DNA of 36,627 nt from positions 1 to 36,627 of the IMG/VR virus record IMGVR_UViG_3300046516_000865, one strand, 5' to 3'. The translations under genes and the position numbers were made by a program. Positions 21,330 to 30,328 of this stretch are shown piece by piece. Every line of letters begins with the position of its first letter. The stretch's first letter is position 1. Below the pieces are notes generated by a model. It was not told where the DNA came from. It was given only the letters and a program-made list of their open reading frames with translations, and searched no databases. This DNA comes from a virus.

Positions 21330-21494
21330 TTAATCTTCCGGTTGCCATATTTTAATGGTTTCTTCCGGGTGCCTGGCTTCGTACTCGCTTATCTCAGCCA
21401 GGATTTGGCCGTTCACTTGATAATAATATTTGCCGTCGTCTTCAACGGTCTCAAGCTTGGCACCCAATACGGTCGTTTCTTTCAGGATGTTCAT
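21330..21494 (-). CDS. Small hypothetical protein
   Basis: A 54-residue protein (MNILKETTVLGAKLETVEDD...), apparently a small beta-rich domain (GKYYYQVNGQILAEIS) followed by a charged tail ending KIWQPED. Its ATG overlaps the stop of the upstream gene (ATGA). No family recognised. Confidence 0.55.
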   Translation of the reverse strand: MNILKETTVLGAKLETVEDDGKYYYQVNGQILAEISEYEARHPEETIKIWQPED

Positions 21495-21631
21495 TTTTTC
21501 CGGCGCCTTCCATGCACTTTCTTGATCCGTCCGGCATTAGCGCTCGCATAAAAAACGCTCGCACCTTTCTTTTTCCCGTACGTCTTGCGCATCGACCTCA
21601 GAATCTTCTTACCTTTGCTCGTCAGGGGCAT
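21491..21631 (-). CDS. Small basic phage protein (MPLTxKGKKI type)
   Basis: A 46-residue, very basic protein: MPLTSKGKKILRSMRKTYGK, then KKGASVFYASANAGRIKKVHG and a run of Arg/Lys. Closely similar short proteins are, as I recall, widespread in environmental phage genomes without known function. It has a strong Shine-Dalgarno (AAGGAG) seven bases before the ATG. Nucleic-acid binding is likely from composition alone. Confidence 0.65.
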   Translation of the reverse strand: MPLTSKGKKILRSMRKTYGKKKGASVFYASANAGRIKKVHGRRRKK

Positions 21632-21678
21632 TTTGTTCTCCTTGTCGCTACATTGTACCGGTTTGACCAGAAAAACGC

Positions 21679-21948
21679 CTACAGCGCGCCAATAGGGCCG
21701 TCCCAGGGCATTTCAGGGATTGGCACGGTCTCGTCTTCTTGATTTGACTGGTATGCTGTTATTACCTCGTTAAAGAATTTCTGCTTTAACCGGTGCGCCT
21801 CCAGCAGTTCGTTGACCAGTTTACCTTTGCTGCGTCCCAAAGTTTGCAGGTACACCCAGTTCTCGGGCGTAATACGGAACGAGGTGTTTATCAGCGCCGA
21901 ACCGGACGGTTTGCGTCCGGCTCCTTCGCGTTTGCCGCCGTGGGTCAT
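21679..21948 (-). CDS. Ribbon-helix-helix-like DNA-binding protein
   Basis: An 89-residue protein. The N-terminal THGGKREGAGRKPSGSA is the basic tail typical of small phage/plasmid DNA-binding proteins, followed by one strand and two helices (TSFRITPENWVYLQTLG, KGKLVNELLEAHRL) that fit the ribbon-helix-helix fold. The acidic tail is EDETVPIPEMPWDG. ATG 21948 is preferred over 22005, which would overlap the neighbouring gene. It is a candidate regulator or partition-type protein. Confidence 0.62.
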   Translation of the reverse strand: MTHGGKREGAGRKPSGSALINTSFRITPENWVYLQTLGRSKGKLVNELLEAHRLKQKFFNEVITAYQSNQEDETVPIPEMPWDGPIGAL

Positions 21949-21964
21949 GAGTTTTATGCGATGG

Positions 21965-22159
21965 TTATTGTAACAACCATGTTTGCTGAACTCCACAGTG
22001 TACACCTTTAGTTCCTTGCGCGTTTCTCTCGTCTCGTACCCTTATCGCAGTATCAAGGTTGGTGAATGCACCAATTGGACAGCAGCTATATGTCCCATTG
22101 GCAACCGATGAATACTCTAGGATTACAACGTAAATATTGGTTCGTTCTGGTTTTTGCAT
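21965..22159 (-). CDS. Small hypothetical protein
   Basis: A 64-residue protein (MQKPERTNIYVVILEYSSVA...), with a beta-strand pair, a Cys pair (SCCPIGAF), a helix (NLDTAIRVRDERNA) and a final strand. The alternating pattern looks like a real compact domain. The start is uncertain: a GTG at 22177 would add six residues. It is the first gene of the short minus-strand block and diverges from 22277. Confidence 0.5.
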   Translation of the reverse strand: MQKPERTNIYVVILEYSSVANGTYSCCPIGAFTNLDTAIRVRDERNAQGTKGVHCGVQQTWLLQ

Positions 22160-22229
22160 ACATACCCAATACTCCACTATTGAATCCTGTCAAACGATAT
22201 TCAAATAAGCATCAATTTTAAACTTCCTT

Positions 22230-22243
22230 GTTCCCCGTGGAAC
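22230..22243. promoter_or_regulatory. Possible operator (GTTCC-N4-GGAAC)
   Basis: A 5-bp inverted repeat in the ~115-base divergent gap before the terminase-like gene. It is short, so chance is possible; its location next to divergent starts is the only support. Confidence 0.25.
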
Positions 22244-22276
22244 AGTATGATACCAACCTTGGTGCAGGGATTGGCA

Positions 22277-22720
22277 ATGGATTGCCTTCCCACTCTTCAA
22301 ATCATGTCGCAGGAGGTGACGCCCGTTCGTCGGTTTGGTGAAAAGCATTTTCAAATGCTTGTTCAAGCCTATTCCGCTACCCATCATATGGGTAAAGCCA
22401 TGAAGATGACCGGGTTCAGTGCGCAAACATGTTACTCGTATCTGGCCAGGTTCCCTGAAAAATTGGAAGAGTTTAAAAGACTCGTCGAAGCGCCGATGTT
22501 CGCTCGTATCGGTGAGCTAGGACAGGAACAACATGATTGGAGAGCATTTGCATGGTGTTTGGAACGTACTCAACCTGAGAAGTATGCGTTAACTTCTGTC
22601 TCGCGTATCGAGCATTCCGGCTCTGTCGAGCATCAGGTTAAAATGGTTCCTGAAAGCGATCTGCACCGGATTGCCGCTATAACCCGCGAAATAGAATGCG
22701 AGGTTACCCGTGACGATTAA
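22277..22720 (+). CDS. Terminase-small-subunit-like HTH protein
   Basis: A 147-residue protein. ATG 22277 has AGGGA seven bases upstream; in-frame ATGs at 22247 and 22304 are alternatives. The helix-turn-helix is QMLVQAYSATHHMGKAMKMTGF, then SAQTCYSYLARFPE, followed by a helical segment with the motif AFAWCLERTQPEKYAL that is typical of phBC6A51-like phage terminase small subunits (x-W-x-L-E-R-x-x-P-E-x-Y). In phages these proteins bind DNA for packaging; no large terminase gene is in the window, so the role remains inferred. Confidence 0.58.
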   Translation: MDCLPTLQIMSQEVTPVRRFGEKHFQMLVQAYSATHHMGKAMKMTGFSAQTCYSYLARFPEKLEEFKRLVEAPMFARIGELGQEQHDWRAFAWCLERTQPEKYALTSVSRIEHSGSVEHQVKMVPESDLHRIAAITREIECEVTRDD

Positions 22721-22937
22721 GTATAAGTTCGGCCGGTTGCGCGTTATCAAGACCGAGATGCGCCGGGTTAACGAGCAGCATCGGACCTTTGCCTGGTGCC
22801 GGTGCGAGTGTGGTCGGTTATGCTGGTTTCGTCTTGATCATTTAAAGAGCGGGAACACGCAAAGTTGCGGGTGTTTGCGGAGCGATAATTTGCGGTGGGT
22901 GCGCCATCATGCGTGGAAAGGCGCTTCCAGCCATTAA
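22710..22937 (+). CDS. Small zinc-binding phage protein
   Basis: A 75-residue protein starting at GTG 22710 (GAGG upstream), overlapping the preceding stop. FGRLRVIKTEMRRVNEQ, then WCRCECGRLCWFRLDHLKSG and NTQSCGCLRSDN follow the common phage pattern G-R-L-x-V-I ... C-x-C-x-C-G ... L-x-S-G-x-T-x-S-C-G-C-L, a zinc-ribbon DNA-binding motif often found near or inside HNH/AP2 mobile genes. The next gene begins directly after the stop (TAAATG). Confidence 0.68.
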   Translation: MTIKYKFGRLRVIKTEMRRVNEQHRTFAWCRCECGRLCWFRLDHLKSGNTQSCGCLRSDNLRWVRHHAWKGASSH

Positions 22938-25790
22938 ATGGCTCTGACTTTTAATGGTGCGCAGTATTTAACGTTGCCCTCTGCTATTGTTGCTGCGCCC
23001 CCGTTCACTTTTTCATGTTGGTTTAATACCGCGGTCGTTAATTCCGGGAACGCCCTTCAAGGCATTTGTAATAACGGCACTGATAACAGCAGTTTTTTGC
23101 ATTTATTGGTTGCCGGGCCACCAATCCGGTTACGGGCGCAAGCACAACTGACCGGGGTAAGCGGCTCCTCGGCCTTAACCGTTAATGCGCCGGTCGGCAA
23201 TTGGGTTCATGGTGTAGCCGTTTTTACCAGCGCCGCTTCTCGTACCGTATACGTTAACGGTGTCCCGGCTGGTGCTGATGTTACCAGTAAAGTGCCGGTC
23301 GGGTTAAATATCAGCACGCTCGGTGTGCAATTTAACGGGACGGCGACCGCGGTAAACATGTTTAACGGGACAATTGCTTTTGCCGCTATTCATAATATCG
23401 CGTTGACCGGCGCGGATGTAGGTGCTCTTTACAATAACGGCGCGGGTGTTGACCCGGCCTTGGTTCAACCTGCCAATTGCGTTTCCATGTTGTATATGCA
23501 AAGCGCGGCGCCCTACCGGGACGCTATTACCGCCGGGACATGGACGCCAACCGGGTCGCCCACGATTGTTTCAGACCCGTTTGCTTTCGGGCCGGCATTG
23601 GTAACCCCGTTATCGGACCCGGCACAAGCTAACCTGAACGAGAACGGGTTTGATACGTACAGCTACTATCTCCAACCTTGGAAAGCGTACATGGATACCT
23701 GGCCTGGCGCCCGGTTCATGGATGGGCTCGGGGTAAATTTCCGGCCGGGTGGCGGTAACGAGATGGCGACTGCGCGGTTATTGGCGGAAGCTGGTATCAG
23801 CCATGGACGCATCGAGTTCGGATGGTCCGGATTAAGTTATGCCGATGATACCCAGATTGGCGGTGGATCAATCGGTGGATGGACCGCGCAACTAAACGCA
23901 CTTAAAAAGTTCGGCATTAAACCGTTGGTCCTGCTCAATTGCAACTTGGGCGGCATGTGTCCGTTTACCCCGTTAACCCTGACCACAACCGCGGCCTCGG
24001 CTATCGGGGCAACTACCATCACGGTCTCCAGCGTGACCGGTATCGTGCTCGGGAAAACCGGGTTGAGCGGCCAGAAAAGCGGTTATCAAACTTATCCGTT
24101 TGTTATCTCGATTGCCGGTAACGTTTGTACCTTGAGCGCGCCGCTCCTGGTAGCGATTGGGTCCGGGGCAACCGTTAATGCGGTTACTCTCAAATATCAT
24201 CCGCTTTGTACCGGCAGTACGCGCAACTCGTTTAGTGCCGAGACCATGACCGGGTGGGCAACGTACACGCGAACAATCTGCACGTTTACTAGCGGTATCA
24301 TGGGCTCGAATAATTACGATGTTGAAGTCATTAACGAAGACATGACGCCGCTGGATGATAATAATTTTTATTCGCCGGCTAATACCAGTACGGGCGCATT
24401 GACTTATACTTCGACCTTTTACCCGACCTACACACTGAACGGAAATACCGCAGGCGGCAATAAAGATGTCTTGGTGCCGATTACCGTGGATGTGGTAAAA
24501 ACCGAGTTTGTTGGTGTACGTATCATTAACGGGATGAGTAATTTACATCCGCAAGATAACGCGTTTAACACGCCACCGGGGATAACGGCGTTCTCGCGCC
24601 ATAATTATTCTAATCTGAACAGTATCTCGACTTTGAACGGGCTTTACGGGTTATCCAATCCGCCGACTGCGGTTTATAAACCGACTAAACCGCCCGTAAA
24701 CGCGTTAATGGGGTATGACGGTACACCTACTGTACCTCAGACTGCTCCGGCCGGTCCTAACCCTGCCACCGTTACCGCTGGCAGTTTTTTTGTTCCGAAC
24801 TTCGTTTTATCGTGTCCGGAATCGCCGGTTGGTCTCGGGCTTAAACATGAATGGATGTGTACGGACCTGTTGCCGTTCCCAGGCATGTTGGTTGACGGGC
24901 CAACCGGCCAACCGGCTTATCGCGGGTTGCATTGGCGCGGCGGGCTTAACCCGATTACTAATCAGACCGTTGCACTCTGGGAAACCGAGACAAATTGCGA
25001 CCGGAAATCGTGGGTTAACTCGATCATGGTTACCCCGGCGCGCGACAGCGACCCGGCATCGGTAGCGTGCTGGATGTTCATGGGGGCGAAATGTTTGCTC
25101 CGGATGTACGTCTTTTATATCCATAAAGGGATGGGATGCGTGTTCGCCTTTTCGGATCGTAACCCGAACGAGCCGTATGTTTTAAGCATGATACCGGAAT
25201 CGTTCTTTAACGCCCTAGCCGCGAATGGTGGCGTGTTGACAAACGCGATAGCGTCCCAGGTTGGTTCTCAGATAACGTCTCTTGGCCGGTTAACAGGGTT
25301 ATTAACGCCGTACATCGTGCCGGCCAGTTCGTTTGTGGTTACCAATGTCTCGATTCCGACGTTATCGAGTCCGAACCCGTTAGTAATCGAGTTTGTGGGC
25401 GATGGGACCGCCGCGCATCCGGACCTGACACATCTGGATTGTCTGGGCGTGTTCCCGTTCCAGCTTAACCCGACCACGTACGCGCTGATGTATTATGTGG
25501 TTACCAAAGATTGCGCCCATAACTGGAACCGGGTCCCTGGCAACGTGCTCGACCCGCTTAATTACCAGATGCCGGCGGAAACCTACGATATCACGGTCAA
25601 TGGCATCAATTTCTCCAGTAGCGCTCAAGTGATCGCTTACGACCCGTTAACCGACGTTTATCCGGTTGTCACTGTCCAGAGCCGGACAAGCACACAATTG
25701 GTGTTACGGGTTTTAGCAACTGATTACCCGCGTGTCTTGATTATCGGAACAAAGTTTTATGCGCGCCGGAATGTGCGCGAAAGTTTTTAG
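22938..25790 (+). CDS. Giant LamG plus clan GH-A glycoside-hydrolase-like protein
   Basis: A 950-residue protein without signal peptide. Residues 1-215: LamG/concanavalin-like lectin (LTFNGAQYLTLPSA, FTFSCWFNT, WVHGVAVFTS, RTVYVNGVPA, ALYNNGAG). Residues 224-840: a TIM-barrel with the two carboxylates expected in clan GH-A enzymes, acid/base Glu about 467 in VEVINEDM and nucleophile in LWETETN (Trp681-Glu684); HNYS near 552 is a typical active-site strand. A beta-rich insert of the phage-fibre kind (TTTAASAIGATTITVSSVTG) interrupts the barrel near 345-420. Residues about 870-950: an IPT/TIG-like sandwich. It probably binds and cleaves a polysaccharide on the target cell; the substrate is unknown. 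Confidence 0.75.
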   Translation: MALTFNGAQYLTLPSAIVAAPPFTFSCWFNTAVVNSGNALQGICNNGTDNSSFLHLLVAGPPIRLRAQAQLTGVSGSSALTVNAPVGNWVHGVAVFTSAASRTVYVNGVPAGADVTSKVPVGLNISTLGVQFNGTATAVNMFNGTIAFAAIHNIALTGADVGALYNNGAGVDPALVQPANCVSMLYMQSAAPYRDAITAGTWTPTGSPTIVSDPFAFGPALVTPLSDPAQANLNENGFDTYSYYLQPWKAYMDTWPGARFMDGLGVNFRPGGGNEMATARLLAEAGISHGRIEFGWSGLSYADDTQIGGGSIGGWTAQLNALKKFGIKPLVLLNCNLGGMCPFTPLTLTTTAASAIGATTITVSSVTGIVLGKTGLSGQKSGYQTYPFVISIAGNVCTLSAPLLVAIGSGATVNAVTLKYHPLCTGSTRNSFSAETMTGWATYTRTICTFTSGIMGSNNYDVEVINEDMTPLDDNNFYSPANTSTGALTYTSTFYPTYTLNGNTAGGNKDVLVPITVDVVKTEFVGVRIINGMSNLHPQDNAFNTPPGITAFSRHNYSNLNSISTLNGLYGLSNPPTAVYKPTKPPVNALMGYDGTPTVPQTAPAGPNPATVTAGSFFVPNFVLSCPESPVGLGLKHEWMCTDLLPFPGMLVDGPTGQPAYRGLHWRGGLNPITNQTVALWETETNCDRKSWVNSIMVTPARDSDPASVACWMFMGAKCLLRMYVFYIHKGMGCVFAFSDRNPNEPYVLSMIPESFFNALAANGGVLTNAIASQVGSQITSLGRLTGLLTPYIVPASSFVVTNVSIPTLSSPNPLVIEFVGDGTAAHPDLTHLDCLGVFPFQLNPTTYALMYYVVTKDCAHNWNRVPGNVLDPLNYQMPAETYDITVNGINFSSSAQVIAYDPLTDVYPVVTVQSRTSTQLVLRVLATDYPRVLIIGTKFYARRNVRESF

Positions 25791-25794
25791 GGAC

Positions 25795-28700
25795 ATGGCT
25801 AACCCGGTTTACGTTCAAGGCAATCAAGCGCGCACCAACAGCTCAACTACCGGGCCGTGCGCGTTTACATCACCTAATACCGCGCATAATTGTTTGGTGG
25901 TTTTTACTTTCAGCCAGAACGCCGCGATATCGTCTATTGCCGATTCGTTAGGAAACAAATATTACGACCCGCTTGTTAAATCCACTTTTCTAGGCGGATA
26001 TAATGTCACTACATTTGCTTATCGTGCATGGGTTTGTCGTGATTGTTTGCCAGGGTCTAATACTGTTACCGTAACGTTTGCGGGTACATCAACGGCAAAT
26101 GATGTAACGGTGCTGGAATATTCCGGTATACCAATAAGTAGCGACGCCGGGGTAATGTTTACCGGAACTACCGGTGGCGGCACTGCAATTTCAGGTACTC
26201 AGCTTACCACGCAAATACCGAACTTATTTGTGGTGGCCTATGTAAAATCAGCTAGTGCCACTACACCAACCGGGATCTGGACGCAACGCAAAGATTTTTT
26301 TCCGACAACCGGCATATCAGCGCAAGACGCCATGTTGCCGACCGCCAACAGTTATACGGTGGGCGCAACGTTTACGTCAACGACATGGGTTTGTTTAACC
26401 TTGGCGTTTATGTCAGCGTCGTCTTCGGGTACCTTGAATCTCGGGACTAAAGGTGAGGTGCTTTATGATGGGAACGTTGCTACTCCGAGTTATTTCGAGA
26501 CTGTAGCCGGCAACGCGAGTTTATTATCAGCTTGGGACAAAACCCATTGGACCGGTTGGTTTACCACGGTTTCCAATAATGCTTGGGTCGGGGTGGATTG
26601 CGGTGTGCCGGTGCAATTAACTCGGATTCGGTTGGATTCACGCGCTAATTACGAAGATTCATTGATTGGGTCATACATCCAATGCTCGAATACATCGACG
26701 TTCCCGAACGTTGATTTGACCAGTGTTTTGCAGGTGTTGACCCGACCTAATTCCGGTACTTTCAATAACGAGTTTACGGTTAATCTGGGGGGTGCGGCGT
26801 TCCGGTATTACAGGTTTTTAATGTTACCTAATCGTGGTGGGCGTTTGGGCGATTTAGCATTTATCGGGTCGTACGCAACGGGCGCCACAGCACAAGCGGT
26901 GACGCCGGTAGCTAACCCGCCTGGTGGCCATTTTGATTTTGCCACATTGATAACATTATCGTCGTTAACAACAGATGCCCAAATCCGGTACACGCTCGAT
27001 GGCAGCACGCCAACATCTGCGTCAACGCTTTATTCCAACCCGATTCTGTTATCTGCCTCTGGCATATTGAATGCCATAGCTATTTCGCCCAATGTCGTTG
27101 ATAGCGATGTCGTTACATACAATTTTTATGTACAAGGCGAATGGGATACAGACGATTTACTGTTTGATTCCAACCGCAATTATCAGCTTTGGGCGATTGT
27201 TCCGCATTTATTTTACGATCCACCTTCAGGTTACTGGTATTTAACTGGTCACAACTTCGATTCTGCTGATGGGCCAGTCTACTCTTTACCGTATAATTCT
27301 TATCGTTCAAAAGATTTCAAGAATTGGGAATGGCAAAGTGTAATTGCCGGCTTTGATCGGCCACCCGGCACGTTAGATGGGCGCAATACAAGAAATTATG
27401 TTCCGAAAATACTTTATAACGCGCTAAACAATAATTATGTGGCGTGGTCCGGCGATTTTTCGCCTGTAATTAATATAAGGTCTTATGTAAGCGCGTCACC
27501 AAACGGGCCGTTTATTGCAGCTAACACGTACACCAGTTGGAATGGGGCAGATTTCACTGTCCAGAGCGATAGCAATATTTTTTTAGATGATAACGGGGAC
27601 GCTTACCTGCTTAAGGGTGTTTCAAATAATTCGTTGATGGTGATTAAATTATCAGCGGATTACCAGAGTTTAACTAATACGTTCACCTGGTACACCACCG
27701 GGGCCATTGTGGGAGGTGAAGCGTGGACCATGGCTAATTTTAACGATAACTATTTCTTACAATATTCTGGTCAAGTTGCCTGGGGCTCAAGTTTATGCAA
27801 TTACGTAGTTGGTGTCGGTACTCCTATGCCGGTGTCTTGGGGTACTGCTAAAAACCCTTTCCAACCGTTTCCCGGCGGCGTCCCGTCGTCCAACAACAGT
27901 TTTGATACGCAATGCATACAAATTGTTAAAATACCAGGGCGCACCAACAGCTATCTTTATATTGGCGATAGATACAATCTGTCTGGAAACGATTTCAGCG
28001 GTCATAGAATAATTATTCTTCCGGTAACGTTTCCAACGTCAATCACGATGTCGATCAGTTGGTTGCCAACATGGAATCTGGACACCGTTTTTCCGACCAC
28101 CTCCGGCGCTCCGCAATTTCCTTCTAACCTGATAGTGACCGGCACCACTGCCACTTGGGTTAATCATGAACCTAAAGCTCACAACCTGTATCTGGATACC
28201 GCACCGACTAGCGCGTTTAGTTCCGGGGTTAAATCAGATGTGTTACCGCCGGGCGCATCAACGGCGCAAGTAAAGGCACCACAAGCCTTTTACCGTATTC
28301 GTGCCGTTAATTCGTCTGGGACAAGCAGTTCTAATATCGCAAGTGCCGGTATCTCGAAACCGCCGTTATTATATCCAACTGGATTGGATTCAGACGCTAA
28401 CTTGGGACCAACCAGCGGTATTATTCCGGCGGTAACATTTTTAGGCGGGCAAGGTGCCGGTCAAAGCACGCAACTAACTATTACGCGCAACCTGATCAGC
28501 CAGATTAGCGCGGTCCAAACCAAGGTCGGTATCGATCAATCAGCGATTCCGGCGGCATTGGATTACCGGGTCAATAAACGCCCGTTTAAAACCTGGATAG
28601 CCGGATTAGAAGGCTCGCCACAAAGCGATTTATTCGCCGGGACCGGTCGCAACTCGCGTCCGGTCCTGCTTTTCCCGACCGGCGTTGATACCAGCACCAT

Positions 28701-30315
28701 GTTTTTTGGTGTCGTGCCATTAGGAACAATTGTCGGGAACGGGTTAACGATCCGGTTAAAATGGATGGCCGAAACCGCAACTGGCGGCAACGCGTTATGG
28801 TCCGCGGCCATTGAACGGTTAGCCACCGATCAAGACAGCGATTCATTTGACCCGACCGGGGTAACGCTCGATACACCTGACCCGGTGGCCGGCAAACTGG
28901 TGGAATCAGTTATTACTTTGACCGCCATAGACGCGTTAACGCCTGGGAACCCGTACGCGATCCAGGTGCAACGGTTGGGGTCAGATCCATCTGATACCAT
29001 GGTTGGGACCGCTCAACTGCAATTTGTTACTATTGAAAGCGCTGACCCTATGAATGTCCCGACTTTAGCTCAAGCAACTTTATTAAACGATTCATTCGGG
29101 TTTTCGACACATTTCGATCAGGCAGCAGATTCGCAGTTGCAAGCCAACCAATTGATACCCGCTTTGGTACGTACCGGAGCCGGTTGGATACGGGACGATG
29201 TCAATTGGGGTACCGGCACACATACCGGTATCGAAACTGTGCCAGGCGTCTATAACTTTACCAATCTCCAACCGTTTTGGGCAATAGCCGCTAGCCAAGG
29301 GTTAAAATGTTGCGCGGTCATCGGGCCGAACCCGACAGCGTACCCGGCTGATAAATATAACCAGACGGCCATGGTCAATTTTTGTAAAGCGTTGATAACC
29401 CATATGCCGGCCGGGACCGTGCTGGAGATAACCAACGAACCGAATAACGATTATCAATCGTTCTACGGCGCTGCCACTTGGAAAGCGCAACTGGCGGCAT
29501 TAACCAACGCTGTTACCGTGGGCGTACATTCAGTATCGCCATCTACGCAAGTAATCGGGTTAGGGGCGCAAGGTAGCCAGATTACCACCATGATAACCAC
29601 CAATGGCGGTAACCCGGACGGAATCGTTTACCATCCATACGATTTGAACGACAACACCGCCGAACACACTTTTGAACCGCCAGACACAATTTACGAAACC
29701 TGGGTAGCCAATTTGCGGGCGGTAACCAACAAACCGTTATGGGAAACCGAACGGAACTTGGGCGGCGCCAGTGGCGAATATAACGCGGCGTGTTGGAACG
29801 CGCGCCGGATGGTTTTAAGTTACGCGCTCGGGATCGATCACACGTTTTTGTACGATTTTTACGATCAAACCGGTGTACAAACCACGTTAAACAACCCGCT
29901 GTTTGTACCGATGCAATCTTATTACGTGGTACAACGTGTTTTAACACAACTAGCCACGATGCCGCCGACAAACGTTCATTGTACGGTTACTAGCCCGAAT
30001 AGTGCGTTTAACAGCAGTTTATCGAACCTTAAAAGTTTCGTGTTTACCGGGGGAGGGCGCACAGTTGCCGTTATCTGGTTTGGCAACCTGGCACCGGTAA
30101 AAATCATTTTGGAAGATAACCCGATACTGGTCAGCGTAAACAACGTACCGGCGCGAACAGCAACCATATCGTTCCCGCACGGCGCCATGACCGAACCAAT
30201 TCAAGTGTTCGACGTTGTCAGCGGCGATTTGACATTCCGGCCACAAAGCGATTACGGACCAAACGGGTTACTGATGACGGTCACAGACCGGCCGCAATTC
30301 ATCACTATCCAGTAA
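25795..30315 (+). CDS. Giant multidomain glycan-active fibre-like protein
   Basis: A 1506-residue protein; ATG 25795 (five bases after the upstream stop) aligns with the N-termini at 2036 and 7934. Residues: 1-212 shared sandwich module; 216-362 F5/8-type C (discoidin) carbohydrate-binding domain; 369-440 chitobiase-C-like domain (IRYTLDGSTPTSASTLY); 446-750 five-bladed propeller of GH43 type (HLFYDPPSGYWYLTGHN, RSKDFKNWEW, DSNIFLDDNGDAYLLKG); 766-857 FN3-like; 859-1083 homologue of the 228-residue protein at 781-1467; 1092-1400 clan GH-A barrel with Glu1215 (EITNEPNND) and Glu1317/1319 (LWETERN); then a beta-sandwich end. It has no signal peptide. The two hydrolase folds and two binding domains suggest a depolymerase fibre. 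Confidence 0.78.
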   Translation: MANPVYVQGNQARTNSSTTGPCAFTSPNTAHNCLVVFTFSQNAAISSIADSLGNKYYDPLVKSTFLGGYNVTTFAYRAWVCRDCLPGSNTVTVTFAGTSTANDVTVLEYSGIPISSDAGVMFTGTTGGGTAISGTQLTTQIPNLFVVAYVKSASATTPTGIWTQRKDFFPTTGISAQDAMLPTANSYTVGATFTSTTWVCLTLAFMSASSSGTLNLGTKGEVLYDGNVATPSYFETVAGNASLLSAWDKTHWTGWFTTVSNNAWVGVDCGVPVQLTRIRLDSRANYEDSLIGSYIQCSNTSTFPNVDLTSVLQVLTRPNSGTFNNEFTVNLGGAAFRYYRFLMLPNRGGRLGDLAFIGSYATGATAQAVTPVANPPGGHFDFATLITLSSLTTDAQIRYTLDGSTPTSASTLYSNPILLSASGILNAIAISPNVVDSDVVTYNFYVQGEWDTDDLLFDSNRNYQLWAIVPHLFYDPPSGYWYLTGHNFDSADGPVYSLPYNSYRSKDFKNWEWQSVIAGFDRPPGTLDGRNTRNYVPKILYNALNNNYVAWSGDFSPVINIRSYVSASPNGPFIAANTYTSWNGADFTVQSDSNIFLDDNGDAYLLKGVSNNSLMVIKLSADYQSLTNTFTWYTTGAIVGGEAWTMANFNDNYFLQYSGQVAWGSSLCNYVVGVGTPMPVSWGTAKNPFQPFPGGVPSSNNSFDTQCIQIVKIPGRTNSYLYIGDRYNLSGNDFSGHRIIILPVTFPTSITMSISWLPTWNLDTVFPTTSGAPQFPSNLIVTGTTATWVNHEPKAHNLYLDTAPTSAFSSGVKSDVLPPGASTAQVKAPQAFYRIRAVNSSGTSSSNIASAGISKPPLLYPTGLDSDANLGPTSGIIPAVTFLGGQGAGQSTQLTITRNLISQISAVQTKVGIDQSAIPAALDYRVNKRPFKTWIAGLEGSPQSDLFAGTGRNSRPVLLFPTGVDTSTMFFGVVPLGTIVGNGLTIRLKWMAETATGGNALWSAAIERLATDQDSDSFDPTGVTLDTPDPVAGKLVESVITLTAIDALTPGNPYAIQVQRLGSDPSDTMVGTAQLQFVTIESADPMNVPTLAQATLLNDSFGFSTHFDQAADSQLQANQLIPALVRTGAGWIRDDVNWGTGTHTGIETVPGVYNFTNLQPFWAIAASQGLKCCAVIGPNPTAYPADKYNQTAMVNFCKALITHMPAGTVLEITNEPNNDYQSFYGAATWKAQLAALTNAVTVGVHSVSPSTQVIGLGAQGSQITTMITTNGGNPDGIVYHPYDLNDNTAEHTFEPPDTIYETWVANLRAVTNKPLWETERNLGGASGEYNAACWNARRMVLSYALGIDHTFLYDFYDQTGVQTTLNNPLFVPMQSYYVVQRVLTQLATMPPTNVHCTVTSPNSAFNSSLSNLKSFVFTGGGRTVAVIWFGNLAPVKIILEDNPILVSVNNVPARTATISFPHGAMTEPIQVFDVVSGDLTFRPQSDYGPNGLLMTVTDRPQFITIQ

Positions 30316-30328
30316 CTTCTTGATCGCG

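Noticed and set aside
21136-21333. Open frame over the iteron/hairpin region
   Set aside because: It consists of translated repeats, overlaps a convergent gene and shows no protein-like pattern.
22277-22720. Firm assignment as terminase small subunit
   Set aside because: Only the HTH and the LERxxPExY-like segment support it, and no large terminase is seen; kept as terminase-like.
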